A DNA stretch of 64,000 nucleotides from Steroidobacteraceae bacterium. Lineage in GTDB: Bacteria; Pseudomonadota; Gammaproteobacteria; Steroidobacterales; Steroidobacteraceae. The notes under the pieces were generated by a model. The model made no database searches. It was not told the DNA's origin and was given only the letters and a program-made list of their open reading frames with translations. The stretch spans positions 1 through 64,000 of the forward strand of contig JANWJS010000023.1 in the NCBI GenBank assembly GCA_025451845.1. Direction: 5' to 3'. Positions 27,327-35,524 of the stretch are shown piece by piece (positions within the stretch are counted from its first letter, which is position 1; the number at the start of each line of letters is the position of its first letter). Made by a program: the position numbers and the translations under genes.

Positions 27327-27740
27327 ATGCTCTGGCTCAAGGCCTTTCACATCGTCTTCGTCGTCACCTGGTTCGCGGGTCTTTTTTATCTGCCGCGACT
27401 CTTCGTGTACCACTCGGCCGCGACCGACGCCATCGGCCGCGAGCGTTTCGTGGTCATGGAGCGGCGGCTCTTCAAGCTGATGACGGTGGGCGGCGTGCTC
27501 ACCATCGCATTCGGTATCTCGATGATTGCCGCCGCGCCCGGCTATCTGTCCTTCTCGTGGCTGCGAGTGAAGCTCGCCCTCGTGGCCGGTCTCATCGTCT
27601 ACCACTGCTGGTGCTACCGGCTGATCTGCGATTTGCGCGACGGACGCGACCGCCGCTCGCAGCGCTGGTATCGGCTGTTCAACGAGGTGCCGGGGCTCTT
27701 CCTCATCGCTATCGTCGTGCTGGCAGTGGTCAAGCCTTGA
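27327..27740 (+). CDS. hemJ: Protoporphyrinogen IX oxidase HemJ (CopD/UPF0093 family)
   Basis: 137 residues from ATG 27327, with three to four membrane helices. MLWLKAFHIVFVVTWFAGLFYLPRLFVYH contains the two histidines and the tryptophan typical of HemJ. LRVKLALVAGLIVYHCWCYR provides the later conserved KxxL and H. FNEVPGLFLIAIVVLAVVKP is the standard C-terminal end. It catalyses the penultimate step of haem synthesis in the inner membrane. The convergent nitroreductase gene overlaps its 3' end by 11 bp. Haem supply is relevant to the cytochromes encoded later in the window, but no direct link is visible. Confidence 0.9.
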   Translation: MLWLKAFHIVFVVTWFAGLFYLPRLFVYHSAATDAIGRERFVVMERRLFKLMTVGGVLTIAFGISMIAAAPGYLSFSWLRVKLALVAGLIVYHCWCYRLICDLRDGRDRRSQRWYRLFNEVPGLFLIAIVVLAVVKP

Positions 27741-28311
27741 CGCTGCTCTCATCGCCCCAGTAGCTCACCCGGTCCGCCCACTCGGCGCGCGTCGGCGGCG
27801 GTACGCCATCGGCCGCCGGCGTCCCGAGGTAGAGAAATCCCACGATTGCATCCTCGGCCGCGAGCCCGAGCGCCGTCTTCACCGTATCGTCGTAGGCGGC
27901 ATCACCGGTCTTCCACATGGCCCCGAATCCGAGTGCGTCAGCAGCAAGCATCAGGTTCTGCGCCGCCGCGCCAGCCGCGAGGATCTGCTCGATCGGCGGA
28001 ATCCGGGCCGCGGCGTTACGGACGGCCGCCACCACGACGATGAGCGGCGCGCGCAGTGCCTTCTGCCGCTCGCGCTGCAGCGTCTCCGCGCTTGCGCCCG
28101 GGAGCTTGCGCCGCAGCTGATCGGCCAGCAGCTCGCCCAGGCGTTCCCGGGCGGCACGGCGGATTACGATGAAGCGCCACGGGCGCAGCCGCCCGTGATC
28201 AGGGGCGCGGGACGCGCATTCGAGCAGCAGCTCGAGCGCGCCCTCATCGGGCGCGGGGTCGGTCAGAGCCTTGGCGGAACGCCGCTTGAGGAGCGCATCG
28301 ATCGCTTGCAT
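27730..28311 (-). CDS. YdjA-like nitroreductase
   Basis: 193 residues. The N-terminal RRSAKALTDPAPDEGALELLLECASRAPDHGRLRPWRF is the FMN-binding start of the YdjA subgroup. AAAQNLMLAADALGFGAMWKTG and VGFLYLGTP are the dimer-interface and nicotinamide-side blocks. YdjA proteins are homodimeric FMN oxidoreductases that accept nitroaromatics in vitro; their physiological substrate is unknown. The stop lies within the end of hemJ (convergent overlap). Confidence 0.9.
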   Translation of the reverse strand: MQAIDALLKRRSAKALTDPAPDEGALELLLECASRAPDHGRLRPWRFIVIRRAARERLGELLADQLRRKLPGASAETLQRERQKALRAPLIVVVAAVRNAAARIPPIEQILAAGAAAQNLMLAADALGFGAMWKTGDAAYDDTVKTALGLAAEDAIVGFLYLGTPAADGVPPPTRAEWADRVSYWGDESSVKA

Positions 28312-28450
28312 GGTCGGAAGAGACCCGTGAGAGCGCCCGGGGGGGGGGCAGATCGCGGCATTTTCACAGATTCCCGCGCATACGGCTCGATGCCATCCCA
28401 GAATCGCTTCCGACCTCGCACAGACGAGATCCCCTGGGGTCGCTGACGCC

Positions 28451-28740
28451 GTAGAAAGTTGGCGTTATCTCGCGGTGCGCGCCGCGACCGTAGAGCTGTG
28501 CGCACCGCTTGCCACGGAGGACTACGTAGTGCAGTCGATGCCGGACGCCAGCCCGGCAAAATGGCATCTCGCGCATACCAGTTGGTTTTTCGAGGAATTC
28601 GTGCTGGCTCGCCCCGTGGCCGATTATCGGCCGCACGACGAACGCTTCCGGTATCTCTTCAACTCTTATTACAACACGGTGGGTCCGATGCACTGCCGCG
28701 CGGCGTGCGAGATCCCTCCCGGCCCACGGTCGCGGAAGTC
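28451..28740 (+). pseudogene. egtB: Remnant of ergothioneine synthase egtB (N-terminal DinB part)
   Basis: The frame reads [47 protein letters not shown] and [14 protein letters not shown], which is the N-terminal DinB-like domain of EgtB with its iron-binding HxxxH. No start codon lies before this homology (the only candidate is GTG 28475 within it). After GPMHCR the frame breaks, yet SRPTVAEV, the next EgtB block, appears in another frame at about 28717-28740. All the remaining 300 or so residues, including the sulfatase-like domain, are missing; apt begins 42 bp later. This is a decayed fragment left by a large deletion. Confidence 0.8.
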
Positions 28741-28781
28741 ACTTCAGCGTCCAATATCTCGAAACCATGTAAAGTCGGGTG

Positions 28782-29327
28782 ATGGATCCGACTGACCTGC
28801 AAGAGCTCAAAGCCTCCATTCGCACCATCCCTGACTACCCGCGCGCGGGGATCCAGTTCAGGGACATCACGACGCTGCTCGGCAACGCGCAGATGTTCCG
28901 CCGCGCCGTCGACGAGCTCGTGCGGCCCTGGACCGGCTCCAAAGTCGATCGTGTCGCCGGGATCGAGGCGCGCGGCTTCATTCTGGGGGGAGCCATCGCC
29001 CATCAGCTTGCCGCTGGCTTCGTGCCCATCCGCAAGAAGGGCAAGCTGCCGCATGAGACCGTGCGCGTGGCGTACTCGCTCGAATACGGCCTGGATGAGA
29101 TCGAGATACACCGGGATGCGGTAGCTCGCGGGGAGCGCCTCATCCTGGTCGATGACCTCGTCGCCACCGGCGGCACTGCCGAGGCCGCCGTGAAGCTGCT
29201 GCGCTCCCTGGGGGCGCAGATCCTGGCCGCCTGCTTCGTCATCGACCTGCCGGACCTGGGCGGCTCCCGCCGCCTGGAGGCCCTGGACGTGCCGGTGCGG
29301 ACCCTTGTCGCTTTTCAGGGACACTGA
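28782..29327 (+). CDS. apt: Adenine phosphoribosyltransferase
   Basis: 181 residues from ATG 28782 (GTG 28779 also possible). [21 protein letters not shown] is the classic Apt start, [17 protein letters not shown] follows, and the PRPP-binding motif is [18 protein letters not shown]. It salvages adenine to AMP using PRPP in the cytoplasm. It directly follows the egtB remnant, whose deletion endpoint may have brought new upstream sequence to apt. No strong ribosome binding site is visible before the start. Confidence 0.96.
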   Translation: MDPTDLQELKASIRTIPDYPRAGIQFRDITTLLGNAQMFRRAVDELVRPWTGSKVDRVAGIEARGFILGGAIAHQLAAGFVPIRKKGKLPHETVRVAYSLEYGLDEIEIHRDAVARGERLILVDDLVATGGTAEAAVKLLRSLGAQILAACFVIDLPDLGGSRRLEALDVPVRTLVAFQGH

Positions 29328-29469
29328 CCTGTTCGGTGGCAGAACATTACTTTCCGGTCATGCAGCCCTGAGCAGGCCGGCTTACGGGGATAATGCGCCC
29401 CGGTTCCGGTGCCTGAGCGCCCGGGTGTTTTGCAAGCCTGCTCAATCCTCGCAATTTTTGGAGATTTTG

Positions 29470-29703
29470 ATGCTTAAGAAGCTCGTTCCCGCCCTCCTCG
29501 GCGCCCTGCTGGTCGCCAGCCCGGTCATCGCGGTCACCGCCGCTGCTGCTGCCCCCCAGGCTGCCGCGCAGTCCTCGGACAGCATGAAATCCGGCAGCAT
29601 GAAATCCGACAGCATGAAGTCGCATAAGGCCGCGAAGCACAAGAAAGCTTCCCACCATGCGATGAAGAAGCATTGGAAGAAGTCGAAGAAGGCCCCGGCC
29701 TGA
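29470..29703 (+). CDS. Small exported basic protein with SMKS repeats
   Basis: 77 residues, with TTGGAG 7 nt before the ATG. MLKKLVPALLGALLVASPVIAVTAAAAA is a signal peptide. The mature part is tiny and very basic: three near-repeats of the unit DSMKS (DSMKSGSMKSDSMKS), then lysine/histidine-rich sequence (HKAAKHKKASHHAMKKHWKK). Composition resembles acid-shock (Asr-like) periplasmic proteins, but no specific family is recognised. A strong terminator follows at once, so it is monocistronic, at least at its 3' end. A candidate extended -10 (GGGGATAATG, about 29386-29395) lies upstream. Confidence 0.7.
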   Translation: MLKKLVPALLGALLVASPVIAVTAAAAAPQAAAQSSDSMKSGSMKSDSMKSHKAAKHKKASHHAMKKHWKKSKKAPA

Positions 29704-29718
29704 TAAGCCCGCCGGGCC

Positions 29719-29751
29719 AAAAAGCCCCGCCTTCGTGCGGGGCTTTTTTTT
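29719..29751 (+). terminator. Intrinsic terminator after the small basic protein gene
   Basis: AAAAGCCCCGC and GCGGGGCTTTT form a perfect 11-bp stem around CTTCGT, followed by a run of T ending at 29751. It is located 16 bp after the stop codon at 29703, in the 75-bp gap before the histidine kinase gene. Confidence 0.9.
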
Positions 29752-29778
29752 GCGTGCGCGAAGGCAAAAGATAGGGAG

Positions 29779-30768
29779 ATGGAATCGCGTATGCCGGCCG
29801 CCGACCTCAATGTCGCTGCACGCCTCGAGCCGCAGGCGCACGCGCGCCAGCCGATCACGTGGTCGGCGCTGAGATTGCTGCCCGTGCGCGCATGGCTCGC
29901 ACTGCTCGGGTTGCTCTTCGCGGCGCTCGGCTCGGCGGCGATCGCCGAGCGGCTGGCGGAAGAGCCGCAAACCCAGGCCGCGGTCATCTTCCTCGCGCTG
30001 CTTGCGGTGGGACTGCTGGTTGCGCTTACCCGGCTTCTGGCCGCGGATGTCGTCCGACGCGAGGGCTTGCGCGCCGCTTCCGAGCGTCACGCGAAGGACC
30101 TGGAGAGCCTGATCGAGGCGCGGACATGCGAGCTCTCTGCTCTCTCCATCCATTTGCAGGAGCTCTCCGAGAAAGAGAAGTCTGAGCTCGCCCGCAATCT
30201 CCACGATGAGCTCGGCGGACTGCTGACGGCGGCCAAGATGGATCTCTCCTGGCTGCAGTCGCGTGTGCCCGACTCCGCTCTACAGGAACGGCTGGGGCAG
30301 CTCGGCGGGGTGCTCGATGAGGCGATGGACCTCAAGCGCCGCGTGGTCGAGGACCTTCGGCCCTCGCTGCTCGATCACTTCGGCCTGCCAACGGCGCTGC
30401 GCGCCTACGTGGACTCGGCATGCGCCAAGGCAGGGCTGCGCGCGCAGCTCGCGCTGCCCGAAGATGCCGCGCCGATGCCCAAGGAGACCGCCATCGCGCT
30501 CTTCAGAATCGTCCAGGAAGGCGTCACCAACATCATCCGCCACGCCGGAGCGCGAGGGCTGACTCTCCGGTTCGTGCTGGAGCGCGACACCTGCCGCATC
30601 ACTCTCAGCGACGACGGCCAGGGCTTCGATGCCGCCGACCCCAAGTTCCGCTGGTCGCACGGCATCACCGGCATGCGCCAGCGCGTGCGCGCGCTCGGCG
30701 GTCAGTTCGACCTCGAGTCAGCCCCGGGAGCCGGCACGACGCTGCGCGTCAGCATCCCCCGCCAATGA
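29779..30768 (+). CDS. NarL-type (HisKA_3) sensor histidine kinase
   Basis: 329 residues. Two membrane helices (about 34-58 and 66-90) have almost no periplasmic loop, so the signal is probably sensed in or at the membrane. A coiled linker follows (98-135). The HisKA_3 H-box is SELARNLHDELGGLL with the phosphorylated histidine at about 142. The HATPase domain has the N-box EGVTNIIRHAGA, the G1 box SDDGQGFD and GITGMRQRVRALGG. GGGAGATGG at 29774 places a ribosome site almost on ATG 29779, so the in-frame ATG at 29791 is possible. It is convergent with a receiver gene and probably signals to the NarL-type regulator at 31213-31854. Confidence 0.93.
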   Translation: MESRMPAADLNVAARLEPQAHARQPITWSALRLLPVRAWLALLGLLFAALGSAAIAERLAEEPQTQAAVIFLALLAVGLLVALTRLLAADVVRREGLRAASERHAKDLESLIEARTCELSALSIHLQELSEKEKSELARNLHDELGGLLTAAKMDLSWLQSRVPDSALQERLGQLGGVLDEAMDLKRRVVEDLRPSLLDHFGLPTALRAYVDSACAKAGLRAQLALPEDAAPMPKETAIALFRIVQEGVTNIIRHAGARGLTLRFVLERDTCRITLSDDGQGFDAADPKFRWSHGITGMRQRVRALGGQFDLESAPGAGTTLRVSIPRQ

Positions 30769-30769
30769 G

Positions 30770-31216
30770 CTAATTCGGACTCCACTTGGATTGACCGTCG
30801 ACAACTACCGCTTTCAAAAGCGCGATGTCGCGCATCTTGTCCAGGAAATAATCGGCGCCTGCCGCGAAGCAGTGGTCGCGCACGAAATCCGACGCATAGT
30901 TGGTCAGTACCACGACCAGCGGCTGCGCATCGGGCGGGTAGAGCTGCCGCACCTGGCGGATGACCGCCACCCCGTTGCCCTCGGCCAGCTCGATGTCAAC
31001 CACGAGCACATCGTACGTGGCCTCCTGCAGGCGCAGCAGCGCCTCCGATTGAGTGGCCGCCTGCGCTGTCACCGAGACTCGCCCGGGCTCCGACAGCAGG
31101 TCGACCAGGCGGCGCGACAGTACCGCGGAATCCTCGATGAGGAGGATGCGTCGCTCCACCCTGGAGGAGCCATTGCCGCCGTGCGATTGCGCTTCAGCGC
31201 CCACCACGTGCCTCAC
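30770..31216 (-). CDS. Stand-alone response-regulator receiver protein
   Basis: 148 residues: a short N-terminal extension, then a single receiver domain with no output. RILLIEDSAVLSRRLVDLL supplies the acidic pocket, VLVVDIELAEGNG the phosphoryl-accepting aspartate, VVVLTNYAS the threonine and YFLDKMRDI the lysine. Such proteins act as phosphate sinks or bind partner proteins. Its ATG overlaps the end of the NarL-type regulator gene by 4 bp, so the two are co-translated. Its stop is 1 bp from the end of the convergent kinase gene. Confidence 0.9.
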   Translation of the reverse strand: MRHVVGAEAQSHGGNGSSRVERRILLIEDSAVLSRRLVDLLSEPGRVSVTAQAATQSEALLRLQEATYDVLVVDIELAEGNGVAVIRQVRQLYPPDAQPLVVVLTNYASDFVRDHCFAAGADYFLDKMRDIALLKAVVVDGQSKWSPN

Positions 31217-31854
31217 TGCACCAGGTTGTTCTTGATGGCGTAATAGGTGATGTCGGCGTTCGTCTTCATTCCCATCTTTTCCAGTATCCGTGTGCGGTAG
31301 GTGCTGACGGTCTTGACGCTGAGGAAGAGGCTGGCGGCAATCTCCGAAACGCTGCGTCCCTCGGCCAGCTTGCAGAAGATCTGGAATTCCCGCTCGGAGA
31401 GCGCGCTGTGCCGCGGCTCGCCCGGGGCGCCGCCCTGCATACCGCTCACCAGCATTTCGGCGAGCTCCGGGCTGACGTAACGGCCGCCGCGCACCGCGGC
31501 ACGGATCGCACGACAGAGCTCCCCGTCTTCGGCGCTCTTGCTCACGAAGCCGCTCGCCCCCGCCCGCAGCACATTCAGTCCGTACTGGCTCTCCGGATAG
31601 GCGCTCAAGACCAACGTCGCCACGGTTTCGTGGTGCGACTTGATCTGCCGGAGCACGTCCAGTCCCGACATGTCGGGAAGCGATAGGTCCAGCAGCAGCA
31701 CATCACATGGGGCTGTGCGCAGCAGCGTCAGAGCCTCGCGACCTGTCTTCGCCTCACCGGCCCAGACGAAATCCGCTTGCGCCTCTATGATCTGTTTCAA
31801 CCCGATCCGCACGAGCTGATGATCGTCTACGACTGCGACTCGAATGGCCGGCAT
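31213..31854 (-). CDS. NarL/FixJ-family response regulator
   Basis: 213 residues. The receiver domain (1-120) has VAVVDDHQLVRIGL, the phospho-aspartate in VLLLDLSLPDMSG, LVLSAYPE and the lysine in FVSKSAEDG. A GerE/LuxR-type helix-turn-helix closes it (LSEREFQIFCKLAEGRSVSEIA, LSVKTVSTYRTRILEKMG, with NNLVQ at the end). The start ATG 31854 lies about 130 bp downstream of a promoter whose spacer holds a GTnGGAnnnnTCCnAC palindrome; the same palindrome is upstream of the ECF sigma gene. Autoregulation and control of that sigma factor are therefore plausible. The partner kinase is probably the HisKA_3 protein next door. Confidence 0.94.
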   Translation of the reverse strand: MPAIRVAVVDDHQLVRIGLKQIIEAQADFVWAGEAKTGREALTLLRTAPCDVLLLDLSLPDMSGLDVLRQIKSHHETVATLVLSAYPESQYGLNVLRAGASGFVSKSAEDGELCRAIRAAVRGGRYVSPELAEMLVSGMQGGAPGEPRHSALSEREFQIFCKLAEGRSVSEIAASLFLSVKTVSTYRTRILEKMGMKTNADITYYAIKNNLVQ

Positions 31855-31981
31855 GGGTCCCGTTCAATGTGTGTGCGGCACGATCAATTGCGGCCCCCAT
31901 GCCCCCCCGGAGGGTAGACGCCCTTGCGCGAGCACGCCTATGGGAATTGCGGAAGCAGCAAGCGGAGCTGCAACGCAACGG

Positions 31982-32010
31982 ACTGTAGGAATCGTCCGAC
32001 GCAGCGTCAA
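31982..32010 (-). promoter_or_regulatory. Candidate promoter of the NarL-type regulator
   Basis: On the minus strand TTGACG (complement of 32005-32010) and TACAGT (complement of 31982-31987) are 17 bp apart. The spacer and first bases of the -10 are occupied by the imperfect palindrome at 31985-32000. The -35 box overlaps the last codons of the upstream NtrC-type gene. Confidence 0.5.
31985..32000. promoter_or_regulatory. GTnGGAnnnnTCCnAC palindrome, copy 1
   Basis: GTAGGAATCGTCCGAC. It is identical to copy 3 (39551-39566) and differs from copy 2 (39504-39519) at two positions in the central four bases. The half sites GTnGGA/TCCnAC are inverted around 4 bp, a layout suited to a dimeric FixJ/NarL-type regulator. 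It sits between the -35 and -10 boxes of the regulator gene promoter. Confidence 0.6.
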
Positions 32011-33413
32011 CGCAGCGAGTCCCGGTCGCTTTCGGCCTCCTCATCCTTCGCCGACGAAGGGGGCCGACCGCTCGGATCCCGGCCATTGTAGGTCTCGAGG
32101 CGGTTGTACAGCGTTTTCAGGCTGACGCCGAGGATCTCCGCCGCCTTGCGCTTGACGTGTCCGCAATATGCCAGCGTCGCCATTGTGACCCGGCGCTCCA
32201 CCTCTTCCAGGGGGGTCCCGACGCGGATGGTAATGGTCGTTCCGTCGTCAGGCTTGGGTGGTGCGTCGTTCAATGTTATGTCGCATTCGATGACATCGTC
32301 CGCCATGATGAAGGCGCGCTGCACGAAATTGCGCAGCTCGCGGACGTTGCCGGGCCAACCGTACTGGTACAGGCGCACCAGGGCATCGCGCGAGAACGTT
32401 TTGTGGGTTCCCTCGGCGCGGTTGAGCTCATCGAGGAAGAACTGTGCAAGCTGCTCGATATCGGTTTCCCGGTCCCGCAGCGGCGGCAGGCGAATGGGGA
32501 AGACGTTCAGCCGGTGGTAGAGGTCCTCACGCAGCTTGCCGTCCGCGACGGCCCTCTCCGGCTCCCGGTTGGTGGCGCAGATGACTCGTACGTCGCTCCC
32601 GATCGGCTGCGTGCCGCCGACCCGGTTCACGGTGCCGGTCTCCAATACCCGCAGCAGCTTCACTTGCAGCTCCATCGGCATTTCGGTGATCTCATCGAGA
32701 AAGATCGTGCCGCCATTGGCGCGCTCGAAGAATCCCTTGTGTTGCCGATCGGCACCCGTGAAGCTGCCGCGCTCGTGGCCGAAGAGCTCGCTCTCGATGA
32801 GCTGCGGCGCAACTGCGCCGCAGTTGAGCGGCAGGAAGGCGCTGGCGCGCCGCCGGGAGAGCTCGTGGAGGGTCTGCGCTGCGAGCTCCTTGCCGGTGCC
32901 GCTCTCCCCAATCAGCATGACCGTGGCCGAGGTCGGCGCGACACGCGTCAGCTGATCGTACAGGACCTGCATCCGCTGCGAGCTGCCGAGGATGCGACCG
33001 AAGCGGCCCATGCGCCGCAGCTCGTCCCGCAGCGCGCCGATCTCGTGTTGCAGTGCGGAGGTCCGCTTCGCATGCCGCAGTACAGCCTGCACGCGCTCGA
33101 GGTCGGCCGGCTTGACCAGGTAGTCGCTCGCTCCAGCGCGCAAAGCAGCGACGGCACTATCGACGGTGGCATGGCCGGTGATGACGATGACTTCGGTGGT
33201 TTCGGGCTTCTCGAGCTCGCGCAGCAGCTCGATTCCTTCACCGTCCGGGAGCGCCAGATCGGTCAGCAGCACGTCGGGGCGCTGCCGCCCTAGCTCGATG
33301 CGGGCATCCCGCAGGCTTTGGGCGCGCGCCACCGTGAAGCCTTCCATGCGGGCCACCTCCTGCAACCAGTCCACCACATCCGCGTCGTCGTCGATGATCA
33401 AAGCGTGTGCCAT
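32007..33413 (-). CDS. NtrC-type sigma-54-dependent response regulator
   Basis: 468 residues from ATG 33413 (MAHALIIDDDADVVDW), with GAAGGCGAG upstream. The receiver domain carries the phospho-aspartate in VLLTDLALPDGEG, VITGHA and the lysine in YLVKPADL. The AAA+ domain has Walker A GESGTGKE, ESELFGHERGSFTGADR with GSFTGA in place of the canonical GAFTGA sigma-54 loop, and Walker B GGTIFLDEI. The Fis-type helix-turn-helix is at the end (TLAYCGHVKRKAAEILGVSLKTLYNRL). It activates sigma-54 promoters. An rpoN gene lies 4 kb away and a sigma-54-type promoter lies at 35499-35514. The GSFTGA variant is conservative and known in other activators. Confidence 0.95.
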   Translation of the reverse strand: MAHALIIDDDADVVDWLQEVARMEGFTVARAQSLRDARIELGRQRPDVLLTDLALPDGEGIELLRELEKPETTEVIVITGHATVDSAVAALRAGASDYLVKPADLERVQAVLRHAKRTSALQHEIGALRDELRRMGRFGRILGSSQRMQVLYDQLTRVAPTSATVMLIGESGTGKELAAQTLHELSRRRASAFLPLNCGAVAPQLIESELFGHERGSFTGADRQHKGFFERANGGTIFLDEITEMPMELQVKLLRVLETGTVNRVGGTQPIGSDVRVICATNREPERAVADGKLREDLYHRLNVFPIRLPPLRDRETDIEQLAQFFLDELNRAEGTHKTFSRDALVRLYQYGWPGNVRELRNFVQRAFIMADDVIECDITLNDAPPKPDDGTTITIRVGTPLEEVERRVTMATLAYCGHVKRKAAEILGVSLKTLYNRLETYNGRDPSGRPPSSAKDEEAESDRDSLR

Positions 33414-33444
33414 GTGCTCGCCTTCAGCCCTTAAAGGGCGGTCA

Positions 33445-33473
33445 ACTGTATGCTCTCCGAAGCGCCACGCCAA
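33445..33473 (-). promoter_or_regulatory. Candidate promoter of the NtrC-type regulator
   Basis: On the minus strand TTGGCG (complement of 33468-33473) and TACAGT (complement of 33445-33450) are 17 bp apart, about 32 bp before the ATG at 33413. The -10 hexamer is the same as in the NarL-type gene promoter. The match is moderate. Confidence 0.4.
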
Positions 33474-33542
33474 GCGCCAGCGGAACGGTATTTGCGCTTC
33501 GAACGGACGGCTTTCTCCGTGCAGTGTCTCTTGTTCGCCGGC

Positions 33543-34790
33543 TCAAAGCGCGGCGCCCGGGCTGGGCTTTCTGGCGGTCAGGGCAGAGGCCGCGCCCGAG
33601 ATGATCGATACGACGATTACCACCAGAACGGCATTCTCGAGTTGTCTGCCGAACGCCGCAGGCAGATCGTGACCGGCGACGAGCGCCAGGCAGTAGAGGG
33701 CCGCCGGCCCGCGCGCGGCAAAGAGCTCGAGCATCCGCCGCTGGGCGGGCGCAACCACGGGGCGACCGAGGCCGAGCCGCACTGCGAGCGGCCGGACCAG
33801 AATCAACAGCAGCACGGCAAAGAGCACCGTGTGCAGGGTGAAGTCTGTCGTGCCGAGCAGTGTGCCGAGTAATACCATCGCGAGAAGGGTCGCGCCGCGC
33901 TCCGCCCGGCCGGCGAACCTGAGCACGCGCGCCCCGAGCGGCTGCTTGCGCGTCATCCGCCGGCGGCCGCCGTGCGAAAGTGCCAGCCCCGCGGCCAGAG
34001 CGGCCAGAAGCGCATCGCTTCGCAGGGCGAGCGCGCAGACGTAGGCAAGCACGCCCGAAGCGAAAACGGTCATCTCTTCCAGCAGGTCTCCCTGCCGGTC
34101 ACGGTCTATCAGCGCCAGCCAGCGCGATGCGGCCATGCCGATCAGCCAGCCGACGAGCGCACCCCCGGCGAGGGACCAGAAAAGAGTGAGCGTGAGGGAC
34201 CCGAACACGACGGCGCCCGCGCTCGTGGCGCCCATCCTGGTCAGCACTAACACGACCACGGGCGCCACGACCGCGCTCGTCACGGCACCCTCACCCGCGA
34301 GAGCGAACGGCACCAGCTCGTGCTCGCCGTCCCCAGATGCGTGCGCGTCCGCGGCCAGCGCCGCATCGGTGGGCGCGAGGACGATTGCCAAAAGCAAAGA
34401 CTGCAGCAGGCTCATGCCGAAGATCAGATAAGCCGCAGCCGCCGACAGCAAGGAAGCCGATACCGTCGTCACCGAGGCGAGTTGCAGCGGCGCCCGCCAC
34501 GGTGCCCACTCGAGCGGTGCGCGCAGGCGCAGGCCGGCGCAAAACAGGCAGATCAACAGGACGGCTTCGCTCAGCGACTGGACGAGCGCGTCGTCCTCGG
34601 CGAGCTGCGGCTCGATGAGCTTGAGGCCCAAGGGGCCCGCGAGCAGGCCCACGCCGATCCCGAGGATGACCGGGCTGGTGGACCAGCGTGTCAGGGGAAG
34701 CTCGGTCCTAGCGTTGGCCTGCTTGCGCACCGGGAGCCGCCGCCGCGTCGCCGCGGACAGGTCGCTGGGCGCGACAGCCGCGGATCGCAT
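33543..34790 (-). CDS. CPA1-type cation/proton antiporter
   Basis: 415 residues with about 11-12 membrane helices. VILGIGVGLLAGPLGLKLI is the first transport helix, and LLAIVLAPTDAALAADAHA contains the conserved PTD of the Na+/H+ exchanger family. EGAVTSAVVAPVVVLVL is the later charged helix, and AARGPAALYCLALVAGH is the last conserved block (the usual GPRG is here ARGP). It exchanges Na+ or K+ for protons across the inner membrane. The start is uncertain because ATG 34790 lies 83 bp inside the preceding DUF2383 gene, and GTG 34727 is an alternative. Either way the two genes are coupled. Confidence 0.85.
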   Translation of the reverse strand: MRSAAVAPSDLSAATRRRLPVRKQANARTELPLTRWSTSPVILGIGVGLLAGPLGLKLIEPQLAEDDALVQSLSEAVLLICLFCAGLRLRAPLEWAPWRAPLQLASVTTVSASLLSAAAAYLIFGMSLLQSLLLAIVLAPTDAALAADAHASGDGEHELVPFALAGEGAVTSAVVAPVVVLVLTRMGATSAGAVVFGSLTLTLFWSLAGGALVGWLIGMAASRWLALIDRDRQGDLLEEMTVFASGVLAYVCALALRSDALLAALAAGLALSHGGRRRMTRKQPLGARVLRFAGRAERGATLLAMVLLGTLLGTTDFTLHTVLFAVLLLILVRPLAVRLGLGRPVVAPAQRRMLELFAARGPAALYCLALVAGHDLPAAFGRQLENAVLVVIVVSIISGAASALTARKPSPGAAL

Positions 34791-35199
34791 CGTGAGTGCT
34801 CATCAGGATCTCGAACTGGCGCAGCACGGCGTCGCGCACGAAATCCGGGAGGTGATCGTCCAACGCGTTGCGATACGCCTCCAGGATCCAGCTCTCCCCG
34901 CGCTCGCACGCATCGAGAATAGCCCCATGCTCACCGCGCGCAAGAGCCGCACGCAACCCGGCCCAACCGCTGCGCCAAAAACCGGAGACTGCCCCATGTG
35001 CCTGGCGCCCGCCGCCCAGCCGTTCGAGCAACGCCTCCAGCTCGCCGATGGCATCGGCGCACTCCACGGCGCCCCGGATACAGAGCTCGCGCAGCGCGCC
35101 CGCTGCGAGCGACGAGGCGCATAACCTGAGCGCCTGCTCGCTGTCGCGGCGAACCGAAACGAGGTCCCTCAGCGCGGCCATCGTGTACTTATCATTCAT
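34708..35199 (-). CDS. DUF2383 (PA2169-like) four-helix protein
   Basis: 163 residues from ATG 35199, with GGAG 6 nt upstream. The protein is all-helical: ALRDLVSVRRDSEQALRLC, LCIRGAVECADAIGELEALLERLGG, GAILDACERGESWILEAYRNAL and LPDFVRDAVLRQFEILMSTHD. This is the ferritin-like DUF2383 pattern, including the GE-containing repeat near the end. Members are frequently stress-induced and of unknown function. It shares coding sequence with the downstream antiporter gene and lies in the regulatory island. Confidence 0.85.
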   Translation of the reverse strand: MNDKYTMAALRDLVSVRRDSEQALRLCASSLAAGALRELCIRGAVECADAIGELEALLERLGGGRQAHGAVSGFWRSGWAGLRAALARGEHGAILDACERGESWILEAYRNALDDHLPDFVRDAVLRQFEILMSTHDAIRGCRAQRPVRGDAAAAPGAQAGQR

Positions 35200-35498
35200 G
35201 CGCATCTCCGTCTCTTCTACTGGCGCAAAGAGCGGCATCCCGCGGTCAGGGAACGGCCCTGGGTCGGTTACTGACTTGGCTGTTGGAGGGTCCGGCAGGA
35301 CAAGGGCTGTGAAGTAAGGGCGAATGCTCAAGCAGGAGATGTGCCGCGATCCGCAGCCGTGCGCCGCCCACACCCGCGGCGCCAGCTCGGCCGCCGTCTC
35401 GTACGGACCGCCTGCACAATTTTCACCTCCTATCCCTTTTTACAGAGGCCACGGCTTCAGCCGCCCCGGGGAAGCGCCATTACGAGCGGCAATGACAC
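35200..35498. other. Gap upstream of the DUF2383 gene, no gene seen
   Basis: This 299-bp stretch lies between the DUF2383 start and the sigma-54 promoter. It should hold the DUF2383 promoter. Open frames here are arginine/proline-rich and look non-coding. A pyrimidine-rich patch (TTTTCACCTCCTATCCCTTT, about 35419-35438) is the only obvious compositional break. Enhancer sites for a sigma-54 activator could lie here, but I cannot identify them. Confidence 0.5.
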
Positions 35499-35514
35499 TG
35501 GCATGGCGGTTGCA
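35499..35514 (+). promoter_or_regulatory. Sigma-54 (-24/-12) promoter
   Basis: TGGCATGGCGGTTGCA matches the consensus TGGCACGnnnnTTGCA with one mismatch, and the GG and GC dinucleotides are separated by exactly 10 bp. It reads rightward in an intergenic region. The nearest RNA-ending signal is only about 60 bp downstream, and no plus-strand gene follows. Confidence 0.65.
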
Positions 35515-35524
35515 AGGACTTGCT

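Noticed and set aside
35200-35330. Sigma-54-like sequence upstream of DUF2383 (TTTGCGCC)
   Set aside because: No GG dinucleotide lies 12 bp upstream of the GC.
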